Assembly: GCA_024516035.1 (NCBI GenBank)
Contig: CM044957.1
Coordinates: 52,767,011 to 52,831,010 of the forward strand
Reading direction: 5' to 3'
From: Bactericera cockerelli
Lineage: Eukaryota; Arthropoda; Insecta; Hemiptera; Triozidae
Length of the DNA stretch: 64,000 nt
Positions 50,401 to 62,400 of the stretch are shown in pieces. Numbering within the stretch: position 1 is the stretch's first letter; every line of letters starts with the position of its first letter. Below the pieces are notes generated by a model. That model worked only from the letters and a program-made list of their open reading frames with translations, was not told the DNA's origin and ran no database searches. The translations under genes and the position numbers were made by a program.

Positions 50401-53400
50401 CATACAACAAGGTAGGAAAGCTCATGTTTACTTGAAGTCAGCCCAAAACAGGCATGCTAGTGTGGTTAACAACCTCTGCAATCCCATTTTGGAACTCTTA
50501 AGTTATGTTGGACCGACTGGTATTTTATCTACCAGCAGCAGCACCTATCATCTAAAACCTCTGTATGATTGTTCAGCATAGGGAAATCGCCCTGGAACCG
50601 CGTGAGCATTTCATCTGGTATTCTACATTGTTTCTAGTGATGTTATATTTATTGTAACAGCGGTGTGAGCCATGGCAAATAGCTCTGATGGTATCTAACC
50701 GGATCAGTAAATACTAGTTTCAAGGTGTCGTCTCTTTTAACATTTTGGAAAAAATGCTTGAAGATATCAATGTTAATTTTCCATTACAATACAAGGAACC
50801 TTATATCAGAACCTTATATCATTATAAGTAGTGTCTATATAACCAATTCTCCAAAACACTACTATTGAAAAAAAAGGGCAAGTTCCAGTATCAATCCCAT
50901 CCAAAAAGATTTAGCCAATGATGGTTGTGATATCTTGTTTGCGGCCAAGTTACCCTGGTCCTAAACCATTTCTTTTTTAAGCCCCGTTTTCTGAGATCCT
51001 CATTTTGTGTTCTAGGTTGCTTACTCTTCGTGTCCATGTGTGATGTCATGGTGGTGGAAGGATTGATATGGGTGAACCCTTGTGTAGTGTGTTGAAATTA
51101 TTAACTTAAAACTGACAAATTTAAAAATATTTCTTGAGATTTGGTAAATTTGTAAAAATTCAGCGAACTTTTTGTGTTCTAGGTGTTCTCCAATCATGGC
51201 CATGGAACTGACTTTTGTCTGGCTCATTTGTTCACTCACCAGAGTTTTTTCTCTAGGGGTTCCTCCATATTAGGACTGGCCTATATAGCATCACCGAGGC
51301 CATACTCAATCGGTGGTGTTTGTACAAATGGTGAGACACAACGTAGCAAGCACAACATACTCTGAAAATCTAACATGGTGAATTTATGGTGTCATGGTGG
51401 TGGAACAGCATGGTGAAAATCTAACATGGTGAATTCTTGGTGTCATGGTGATGGAATAACTTTCTATTTCCTGTCTCTTACCTATCTTTGTACTAACATA
51501 CTTTTTTGAAAAACTAATGTTCTTATTCAATATAAATAATTTAAGGTTGGATTGCAAAGACCGAGGGCTTAATTGGAGCTTGTGATTTTTTAAGCCTAAT
51601 GGAGAAATTGACTTATTAATTTGTTGCTTAGTGCTAAACGAGTTCTTCACTCATTGGCTGATTTGAAACAGTGGAAACATGTTGTTTACTTATATTACGA
51701 GGTCTCTCATTGGTTCATGTAAAAATGAGAAAAAAAACAGGAATTTAATGTTGGTCCGTCCAAGATTAATGTACCTATTCAAGATTTAATTATACTATTA
51801 ATATGCAAAAAAAAAATCAAGTACCTAGTAGAAGCTTATTCGATCAGTCAATATCATTTTAAATCATTAACCCATTCACCGCGGAGTCCCGACCGCCCGC
51901 CCTAAGTTTTGCGGAAAAAACGCGGGGTTCGCAGTGAATGGGTTAATTCCAACTATGCAATCCGACCTGAATATATTTTAATTTTTTTATGACTTCAATG
52001 AAAAAAATATTTTCTCTTCTTTTTTCTGTTATTGCTGCATTTGCTTTGGAATTGCGACGGAAAATCTTGCAACGCAGGTTTTCAGTCGTGAATATAGCCA
52101 CAAAGATTTCTGTCTAGCTCATCTATTCACCGACTTGAAATTTGAAGGTGGCATTTTGGGTTTAGCCTATGTCGGTTCGCCTCGACGTAATTCTGTAGGT
52201 GGAATCTGTACACCAGGTAAGAATAGGCAAAAAAAAAATAGATGTGAAAAGGTTATTATGTGAAAAGCTTGAAGGTTATTGTTCGATGTATGCTTGATTT
52301 ACTATTTTTATTTTAAATTTATAAAATTTTGAATGAGTAGTTACTTGTATGAGTAACAACCAGTGGCGGCATTACCAGAGTAGGTATAAAAAAGTTGTAA
52401 TAAAACTTGAAAAATGAAGGAGGCTCTAAATAATGCTGCGCTACCCACAAAAATTGTGAAGAGGCCTTGTGCTTTACCAAAAATAAATCATTCTTTAACT
52501 TTAATTTAGGTGTAGTCACCGTGGCAGAGTGAGTTAGCGCGATAGGCATTGCACGCACGGTGACCTGGGTTCGATCCCCAGCGGGGCAGGAATTTTTCTG
52601 ATCTGTACTTGGATGTTCGGGGTCCACTCATACCTCGTGAGGAACAATGAGTAGTTACCTGTATGGGTAACGACCCGTGGCGGCATTGCCAGAGTGGAGA
52701 GAGATTAATGTGATAGAATAATTCGACATGTGAAGGAGGCTCTTGGTAATGCTGCGCTGCCCACAAAAATTGTGAAGAGGCCTTGTGCTCCACCACAAAT
52801 AAAATCATACATACATACAACTTTAATTTAGGTATTAACTTAAATTTCCGCTTTTAAATTTTACTGAAACTGTGCCTTAAAAAACCGCCCATATGAAAAC
52901 ATTTTAAACTATGTTTTCATAACCTATCCTGTTGTAAGCCTGAATCTATTGGACGAGAAAAGACGTCAGACTTCCTTTTTTTAAATTTGGGTTTAACGTC
53001 GCTTTCAACTGCATGGTCACATCACGACGGGGTTGTTACCCTCCATTTGCAGGAAACTCACACACCTGCTACCCACGTTAACCTCACCCAGCCTGTGTTG
53101 GGCCGGAATGCCAGCATCACCAAGTCTTCACCACGCTGGACGTTGTTTAACTTCGGTGATCCTACGAGAACCATTCAACGCGCCATTGACGTTGGCAGAC
53201 TTCACTTTCAGTTGCCTAAGAGAATGTAAAACCTAAAATTGTCAAGGAATTTTCCTGGACTTAAGGTTTCTTATTCAAACAAAGAAACTCCAAAAATCAG
53301 GAACCTTTTCAAATCGAATGAAAAAAATAATCTGAGGTGCAAATTTTGTCATGTTAATCTTTTAATACAAAAGTTGTTGTTTTAATACAAAATAGTAATG

Positions 53401-56400
53401 TGATCAACACAAATATGATAACTTATTTATTTTTCTCTCTGGATACACTGGATGATTGTGATGATGATGATGATGATGATGGTAAACTGAATTTTCAGAG
53501 TACTTCAAAAATGGCTATACGCTCTACCTAAACTCAGGCCTGAGTTCAAGTCGCAATCACTACGGACAGAGAGTTATCACCCGGGAAGCGGATCTGGTTA
53601 CTGCGCATGAGTTTGGGCATAACTGGGGCTCGGAACATGATCCTGACATCCCTGAGTGCAGCCCCTCCGCTAGTCAAGGAGGGTCTTACCTCATGTACAC
53701 GTACTCTGTCAGTGGCTATGATGTCAATAACAAGGTGAGTTTTAACACGTATGAGATGTGTCCTATTTTCTATAGTTTGTACGCTGTTACGGCTTCAAAT
53801 TAGGGTATGTGTTCCAAATATGAAAAAAAAAAAAAAAAATTGGGACGGGCGAATACAAAAATATATTATTTATAGCATTATCTGTGCCCACCGGTGGGTC
53901 ACGTTACAAGGGAAATTGAGAAAAAAAACGTGACCCACCGGTGGGCACGCCGCGCCGTCTCATACGTGTTAAACCCAACTATAAACAGGGAGGAGACCAG
54001 CATTGGCTTGGTTCTGGGGGGCCCTTGTCAATTATTAGCCTCCTTGTAAAGACAGTGGTAGAAGTGCTGAATCATTCTTCCACTGTCTAGCTACCATCAT
54101 TCACGATGACGCCACCCTATGATGATAACAATACAAGTAGATGAACATGCCCACTACCCAATAACATTAAAACTACGTAGTTACATAATAATAATAATAA
54201 CACTCTTTAGTGGAAGGTAACCACTTCAGAGTCTTATTATTATGTGCCCACAAACTCACATTAATGAGGAAAAATTCATGTATTGTGTGGGATTCGAATC
54301 AACGGATCCCTTCGCAATCTGGATTATAGGAGTAGCGCGTCAACCACTTGACTACCAGTGCATTGTAGATTAATGAAAGAATTAATGAAAAAATCCAAGC
54401 ATTGGGTGAAACCCGAACCATAGATCACGGATCCATATGCCAGATTGTTTATATTACAAGACAATGCTTGGTAAACATTCTCAAGTGAAAGGTTGTCTGG
54501 TTGGGGGAATGAGGGACGTTACACAGGGAGAAGACCAGTGTCTCGCTAGAAGAATATAAACAGAGAACTGACTAGCCAACCCTAATAAGCCAGGCTAGCT
54601 TGCAGTTTCCCAAGGGTTTATTTTATTGAAAAAGCCCAAGTTTTCACTGTGGTTAGTCGCAAATAAAAATATGTGGTTCAGAACGAGCCAATTTTTCCGA
54701 CTAAGTTGGCTGTAGAAGCCAACAAAACGAAGTGAAAAGTAACCACCACTGGTTACTTTTCACTTGGAAAGTAATCACCACTGGTTACTTTTCACTTGAA
54801 AAAGTAACGAATAATTTTGTTACCTGGTGGTTGGTGTGGTCCACCAGGTAACAAAATTATTCACTATCTCACAAAACTATCGTCTTCTCAGAGATTCTCG
54901 CCGTGTAGTCTACGCAGCATCCGTAAAGTTCTCGAGGCCAAGAGTGGGAAGTGCTTCTCCGAGCCCGAGGAGTCTTTCTGCGGAAACCTGAGAGTGGAGG
55001 GGGATGAGGAGTGTGACGCCGGCCTCCTGGGTACAGAGGACAATGATGCTTGCTGTGACAAAGTGTGCAAGCTGAGGAGAAATCAGGGAGCTGTGTGTAG
55101 GTAAGACTCCTGGGTACAGAGGACAATGATGCTTGCTGTGACAAAGTGTGCAAGCTGAGGAGAAACCAGGGAGCTGTGTGTAGGTAAGACTCCTGGGTAC
55201 AGAGGACAATGATGCTTGCTGTGACAAAGTGTGCAAGCTGAGGAGAAATCAGGGAGCTGTGTGTAGGTAAGACTCCTGGGTACAGAGGACAACGATGCTT
55301 GCTGTGACAAAGTGTGTAAGCTGAGGAGAAATCAGGGAGCTGTGTGTAGGTAAGACTCCTGGGTACAGAGGACAATGATGCTTGCTGTGACAAAGTGTGC
55401 AAGCTGAGGAGAAATCAGGGAGCTGTGTGTAGGTAAGACTCCTGGGTACAGAGGACAATGATGCTTGCTGTGACAAAGTGTGCAAGCTGAGGAGAAATCA
55501 GGGAGCTGTGTGTAGGTAAGACTCCTGGGTACAGAGGACAATGATGCTTGCTGTGACAAAGTGTGCAAGCTGAGGAGAAATCAGGGAGCTGTGTGTAGGT
55601 AAGACTCCTGGGTACAGAGGACAATGATGCTTGCTGTGACAAAGTGTGCAAGCTGAGGAAAAATCAGGGAGCTGTGTGTAGGTAAGACTCCTGGGTACAG
55701 AGGACAATGATGCTTGCTGTGACAAAGTGTGCAAGCTGAGGAGAAATCAGGGAGCTGTGTGTAGGTAAGACTCCTGGGTACAGAGGACAACGATGCTTGC
55801 TGTGACAAAGTGTGTAAGCTGAGGAGAAATCAGGGAGCTGTGTGTAGGTAAGACTCCTGGGTACAGAGGACAATGATGCTTGCTGTGACAAAGTGTGCAA
55901 GCTGAGGAGAAACCAGGGAGCTGTGTGTAGGTAAGACTCCTGGGTACAGAGGACAATGATGCTTGCTGTGACAAAGTGTGCAAGCTGAGGAGAAATCAGG
56001 GAGCTGTGTGTAGGTAAGACTCCTGGGTACAGAGGACAATGATGCTTGCTGTGACAAAGTGTGCAAGCTGAGGAGAAATCAGGGAGCTGTGTGTAGGTAA
56101 GACTCCTGGGTACAGAGGACAATGATGCTTGCTGTGACAAAGTGTGCAAGCTGAGGAGAAATCAGGGAGCTGTGTGTAGGTAAGACTCCTGGGTACAGAG
56201 GACAATGATGCTTGCTGTGACAAAGTGTGCAAGCTGAGGAGAAATCAGGGAGCTGTGTGTAGGTAAGACTCCTGGGTACAGAGGACAATGATGCTTGCTG
56301 TGACAAAGTGTGCAAGCTGCGGAGAAATCAGGGAGCTGTGTGTAGGTAAGACTCCTGGGTACAGAGGACAATGATACTTGCTATGACTAATATCTTAGAG

Positions 56401-59400
56401 CCTAATTTAGGGACTTTTTCAAAAAGAAATTCTAATAGGACACAGAAACACAAAACTCAATACCTATCTCATAAAATTCTCTTTAGAAAAGTTAACCACC
56501 TGGCGAGGTTAATGCTTCAAGCATTTTCTACCACCTAACCCTGAAAGTATTATTATTATTATGTGGTCATATACTCAAATTGTTTAGTAAAAATTCATGC
56601 ACTTTGTGGGATGCGAAACATCGAATCCATACGCTACTGAATTACCAGACTAGGCCTTAACCACTTGACTACCAATGTTTGAACTATGTTTTTATATAAT
56701 ATGGACAAAGAGCGTGATTATTGCCTGAGGTAATCTCTGCCATGAAACCCATAAGGTTACCTCTTATTTGATATCAGAGAAGTAAAGTGTTAATGAATTT
56801 TTATTATGTATTTAAAAACATATATATAAATAGTTTATACTTTTAGCATAACGTGTAGATTAAGAAGTGTGGAAACCACCCCCCGCCGGCCTACATCTTC
56901 GCGTCCTCAGCACTAGACAGCGCTTGTATCGCCGGAGACGGATCCTCTCCTCGCCCCTCACAAAATTTCTTCCCGGTACAAATGTAAACATAAACATAAA
57001 AAGTTAAAAAAATTTCAAGATCGAGATAGTTTCGGCATTTTTGCTGAAATAACAATAAGTAATTGTGATTTGAGCATTTTGAGCTTGGTTTTATGATAAA
57101 AATATTTTCTAAATTAGTTGTCAGTACCTTTTTAACTGTTTGATATTATTAAGTAACTGTTAAGCTTAATCGCACAAAGGATACCGAGGAAGAGATTTGC
57201 AAAGTGTTACGTGTGGTGCTGTATGGAGCAGAGACGTGGACGATGAGAAAGAAGGAGGAAAAATATCTGGAGAGCTGCGAGATGTGGGTGTGGAGAAGAC
57301 TAGAAGGAATCAAGTGGTCAGATAAAGCCAGAAATGAAGAAGTATTTAGAAGAGTTGGAGAGAAAAGAGAAATATTGAGAACCATGAACAGAAAAAGAAG
57401 CTGGCTGGGTCTCATACTGAGGAGAGATTTTCTGCAGAGAATCATCATGGAAGGAAATCTGGAAGGAAGAAGATCAAGAGGAAGAAGAAGGTTTGGAATG
57501 CTGACAAACATGCTGAATGGAAGAACATTTGAACAAATGAAGGAGGATGCCCAATGCCCATCATGATCGAGTAAAGTGGAGAACGTCAAGTTGAAACCTA
57601 TCGATGGTTGTTGAATACACCGGTTCTCTTAAGACCACCAAAGTTAGGCAACGTCCAGCGAGATTAGGACTTGGATGCTGGCTATTCTCGGTGCAACCCA
57701 GGCTGGGTGAGGTTAATGTGGGTAACAGGTTTGTTAGTTTCCTGCGAGTGGAGGGTTGAACCTCTGTCATAACTGACCATAAAGTTGAAATATGACATTA
57801 AACTCTAATAAAACACACTAATAATACAAAAGGATTGGTGGGACATCAGTTTTCTTTCCTTCCAACCTGGGTGTTTTCTGTACGAGAAACCACTGGGTTG
57901 GAAGGATCTAACTCTCATCAAAGCTGGCTTTCTTTTTTCAAGAAAAGTGTCATGAAAATTAAGTACTGATTTTTGTTCTTTCTAAGTCTGTAGACTTAAG
58001 AAGCAAGGGAAAAAATGGAAATATTTAGGGTGAAATTAATAGACATTGATGACTTCAGCATTGGTTATCCTATGCTAAGTAATACGCAAATCTAGACTTA
58101 GTGTCCAAGAGGTATTACAATTTTTTTAAATATTAACTTTGGCCTTAAGAAACAATACATTAAGGATGTTATAAACTTTTTTTCTAAAATATTTTGTTTT
58201 GCAAGTTTACATTTTTGTTTCCATAAGTTGTAATAATTTTTCCTGTATTGAGTGAAAATCCTTAATGTAATTTATTTTATACAAAACAAAAAAAATTGCG
58301 TGTGTTCCCTGAACTGTGCTAGAGAATGTATATTGGTATCTAATTTCTTATACTTTACTTATTTTATGTTGATCAACAAAATAATGAAAATATAAGTATG
58401 TTACATTTGTGTATAAACATGATAATATTAATTATATCTTTTCTATTTGATAAAGTTTGCAGGAAGGTTTAGACACATTATAGTTAGTATCATTATTAAA
58501 TTTACTTTGGTTCATATGGGCTGTGTGGGCCCCAGAGCAATAAGAGTGCAATTACCTCCACTACAGTACATAATTATTAGTAGAATAGTAAATAAGTTTC
58601 TTTGTGTTATTATATCACTATTTCAGTGGGTAGCATGGAACTAAAGAACTTGCACAAGTTATCTTTTAATATACAATAGCTTGATTTGACCATAATTCCA
58701 CCAATGGTGTCTGCTCACAGTACTCACATCAAAGCATCTATTTATTTTTATCTCACAAGGTATATGAGTGGACCCCAGGCATTCAATTATAGAGAGAAAA
58801 ATTATTGTCTCACTGGGTATCAAATGCAGGTCACTGTGTATGCAAGCCTAGTATGCTACTCACTCAGCCACGATTACAACTAATTCTTCCCATAGAATAA
58901 TAGATATCAAGAAGTGCAGTAATCTCTTTAGCAACTTCTTTATAAGTTGGATGTTGTCTCGAGACACCCTAATAAAATAATAAATTAATTACTTTAATGA
59001 GACACAAAGGAAAACTATTACTTGGTATCGCTCGTAAATCATATTGTTAGTATTTTGTAATAGGAAGTATTGGGTATATGTATGTACAACATGTTTAAAT
59101 TGTGCATTTTTTATTGAGGAAAAATTTACGTGTCAATCGGGATTTGAACCCTACCGTTTGTTACCATTCAGATAAAATAATTGAGTAGGTAACAGTTACC
59201 TACTTACCTGATGCCTATTAATTAATTAGTTACCTATATGTTGTGTGGCTTATTTCTCATTGAGGAATATTACACAGAAGTTTTTGAAATTTCCTTTATA
59301 AACCATTTATACTTCAGGTTAACAGAGTTTTGAACTTTCTAATTTACCTAAATAAGGGAAACAATATTCCCATCTTAAAAAAAAAACAGTAATACTGTCG

Positions 59401-62400
59401 TGATTATAGTGCTCGATTAGGACTATCATGTCCCATTATTCAAACAATAAGTCCAACGTAATATAAAAATTCTGCACATGTCACATCTGCATCGCCAACT
59501 CTGAGATGTGGAGAGTGTCGCCTTAACCACAGAGCCATCGTATCATCTCATTGGAATGAATTAATAACACGTTATGAAGCTATCGAGACAGCCCGCGATA
59601 AATATTCCGTCTGCGGCGATGGTGTCGCGCTATGTGGCGTGTCCACGAAACTGGGGCTCGTTTCCACACTTATTAATCTACACGTTATGCTTTTAGTGAG
59701 TTCTTCCTTGGGACCGGCGATAACTATTCCGTACAGACACGCGTGTACCACCGGTGGTACACCCGGTCGTCAAATGCACGGTCAATCTTATTCTATTATT
59801 ATCTGACCTGGTTGCAGGGTTTTCAGTGAAACCCTTACAATTAACACTGCGACCTAATTAGATCTATTGTGACCAGTTGATTCTATTTGGTTTTAACGTC
59901 CTGATTTGAGATAGATAGTCAGGACGGGGGTTTTACCCTCCATTCGCTGGAAATCGTACCAGCCACCCACATTAACCTCACTCAGCCTGGCTGGTAGGGC
60001 CGGAAAAGCCAGCCTCACGTGTTTGGAGGGGACAGAATTTTCTTCGAAAAGTCTGCCCCAACCGGGTGAGACGAACTCGAGACCTCTGGACTACGGGCCG
60101 TAGTCACAACCGTTACGCCACGGAGGCTGGCTAAACAACGGTTCCATACGTTACCTGAATTACCTGACTAGGCCTTAACCACTTGACTACCAATGTTTGA
60201 ACCATGTTTTTAGTGAGGTCTCCCGTGGGACCGGCGATAATTATTCCGATCTATTCCGTACAGACACGCGTGTATTCAGTATTTATTTTTATTGTGAAAA
60301 TATACAAAAATGCATGTACATAATGTTACAGAGAAGTAGAACAAAAGTATAAATATGATGACATAATAGGTATAAGATGACTTAAAGTAAAAGAAAAAAA
60401 AAAAAATGTATTCGTGTACAATGTACATTATATACTAATGTACACACGGTCGTCAAATGCACGGTCAATCTTATGACGGGTCCACACTAAGCGAACATGT
60501 TAGCTAACAATGTCCGCGAACAATGTTATCCGCACATTTTGTTCGCGAACATCGTTAGCTAACAATTTTCGCAGTGTGGACCCGGCATTAGAAAATGTTT
60601 TTACGACTTGTTTGAAATAACATTGTTCGCGAACATTGTTAGCTAACATGTTCGCTTAGTGTGGACCCGGCATTATTCTGCGTGTTGTGTGTTTCAGTGA
60701 CAAGAACTCGCCCTGCTGTCAGAACTGCCAGTTCATGTCGGTGGGGATGAAGTGCCGCGAGGCCCAGTACGCCACCTGTGAGCAGGAGTCCCGGTGTACG
60801 GGGGCGTCCAGTGTGTGCCCGCCCAGCGCGCCCATGAGCGACAACACCGGGTGTCTGGAGCGCGGGAAGTGTCGCGAGGGCAAGTGCATCCCCTTCTGTG
60901 AGACGCAGAACCAGCAGAGCTGCATGTGTGACGTCAGTAAGTAATTTATAAAAAAAGTTAAAAAGTTATGAGGTGTGAATACCTTTCTTTTGAGAATGGA
61001 TCTCATTTGACCAGCTAATTTATTCCCATTAAAGTCGAGAGAAGGATGAAGAGAATGCCAAATCAAATATAATCGAGAGAGATAATTTTTCTTGTTTGAA
61101 TCCAATTCTGTTGCTTTATAGTATGTGTAGATTACTATTATTATTATAGAATAGAATAGAATATTTTTTTTATAATATGTAAATAATTGTATTTTATCAA
61201 TAATGATTTTACAATGGTTGACAAGTTTACAGAGAAAAATAACTTACACACTAAAATAAAACTTACAAAATTCATACTTATTTCATTAAAGTTATAGCTC
61301 TCATTTTCTACTAAAATTGCAGGCTTATTAAATCTTATGTTTTGTTCCTCTTTATATCTACTGGTACCTAAGAAGTAAACAACAAAAAAGGACAGTTTTA
61401 ACAAACTTTCCTGTAAGTTTTACAACAAACCTGGTGAAAAAACAAAAGAAAAAAAAAAAAAAAAAATTAAAACTTATTCATTACGCAAGAAGGATCGAAT
61501 TTTGAGTGCACCCTGTACAAAATAATACAAATTATTTAAGTCGTCCTTTGATTGAACATTCAATATTTTTGCAACATTATTATCTGAAGATAGTTTATCT
61601 TTAAAGAAATGTATTCTTAATGCATTGTAATGTGGGCATTCTGTTAAAAAGTGCTCGATGTTTTCTGGTTTGTGCTGATTACAAATAGAGCACAGCTCCT
61701 CTTGATCCCAGACATAAGATATCCTATTGACATACAATCTAACATTTCTCCCACTGAGGCGGAGTTGAGCGGCTACACGGCTTCTCTCGATAGGCACTTG
61801 TTCAAGTAGGTACCTTGACACGAAACTTTGATTTGAATTATGATTGATATTATGATCTTGTATATTTTTCAGTTCCTTGTAAGTTGTGTTGTAGGATGAT
61901 TGCAAGCTTGCGGTCCAATCATTACCCACTAACTTTGCATACAGGGTGTCTAGGATTTCTTGCTTCCTATTGGTCAGTGTTGCGCTACATTGGGCTTCCC
62001 AAACATCAGCAAAGTCCAACTCAACCAGCTGATTTTTGAGAAGAGTGCACCAGTTATACTTTGTTATATTGAGAGATCGTTGATCAAGTGCTATTAGTTG
62101 ATCGTAACAAATTCTCGCATAACGTTCCTGAGACATTTCTAATATTTTCCTCCACCATTCCAAGGTTTGAGAGAATGCATAGTAGGAAAGTTTGACTACG
62201 CCCATTTCAATTCTCAACATGTATGAAGCTGTACTCCTTGGAAGGCAGTATATGGATTTTAAAAATAACGTTAGATCAATTTAGATCTAACGTTTAGATT
62301 TAGATCTAACAATTTAGATTCAACAATTTAGATCAATCTTTATTTACAGTTTTTTATATACAGGTGCAGTCAAAAGGTATAATTAATTAAATATAAACAA

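Larger units (their letters stand above)
53735..54891 (+). other. ADAM17 intron 9, palindromes and a SINE
   Basis: The intron contains two perfect 22-bp-stem hairpins (53884-53948 and 54809-54862), a 14-bp stem (54732-54763), a minus-strand SINE of family S (54185-54365) and a short diverged piece near 54370-54480. No coding sequence is seen. Confidence -1.
56386..60697 (+). other. Rest of ADAM17 intron 10
   Basis: Beyond the 83-bp array this large intron holds SINEs (56495-56690, 57578-57805, 59400-59550, 59803-60135), a LINE fragment (57204-57566), a tRNA-type repeat (about 58685-58880), duplicated sequence around GACCGGCGATAA (59694 and 60212) and a MITE next to exon 11. No further coding exon is visible. 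Confidence -1.

Noticed and set aside
52078..52216. Exon 8B or 8A as a dead duplicate
   Set aside because: Both are open, keep family core residues and have matching phases and splice sites despite strong divergence; decay would have broken one.
53105..53196. Functional 5S rRNA gene on the minus strand
   Set aside because: Diverges from 5S after the internal promoter and continues into a SINE body shared with other repeats.
54869..56371. Many overlapping minus-strand open frames of 60-177 codons ([14 protein letters not shown] type)
   Set aside because: They are produced by the 83-bp array read in reverse; the same peptide recurs in three frames because 83 is not a multiple of three.
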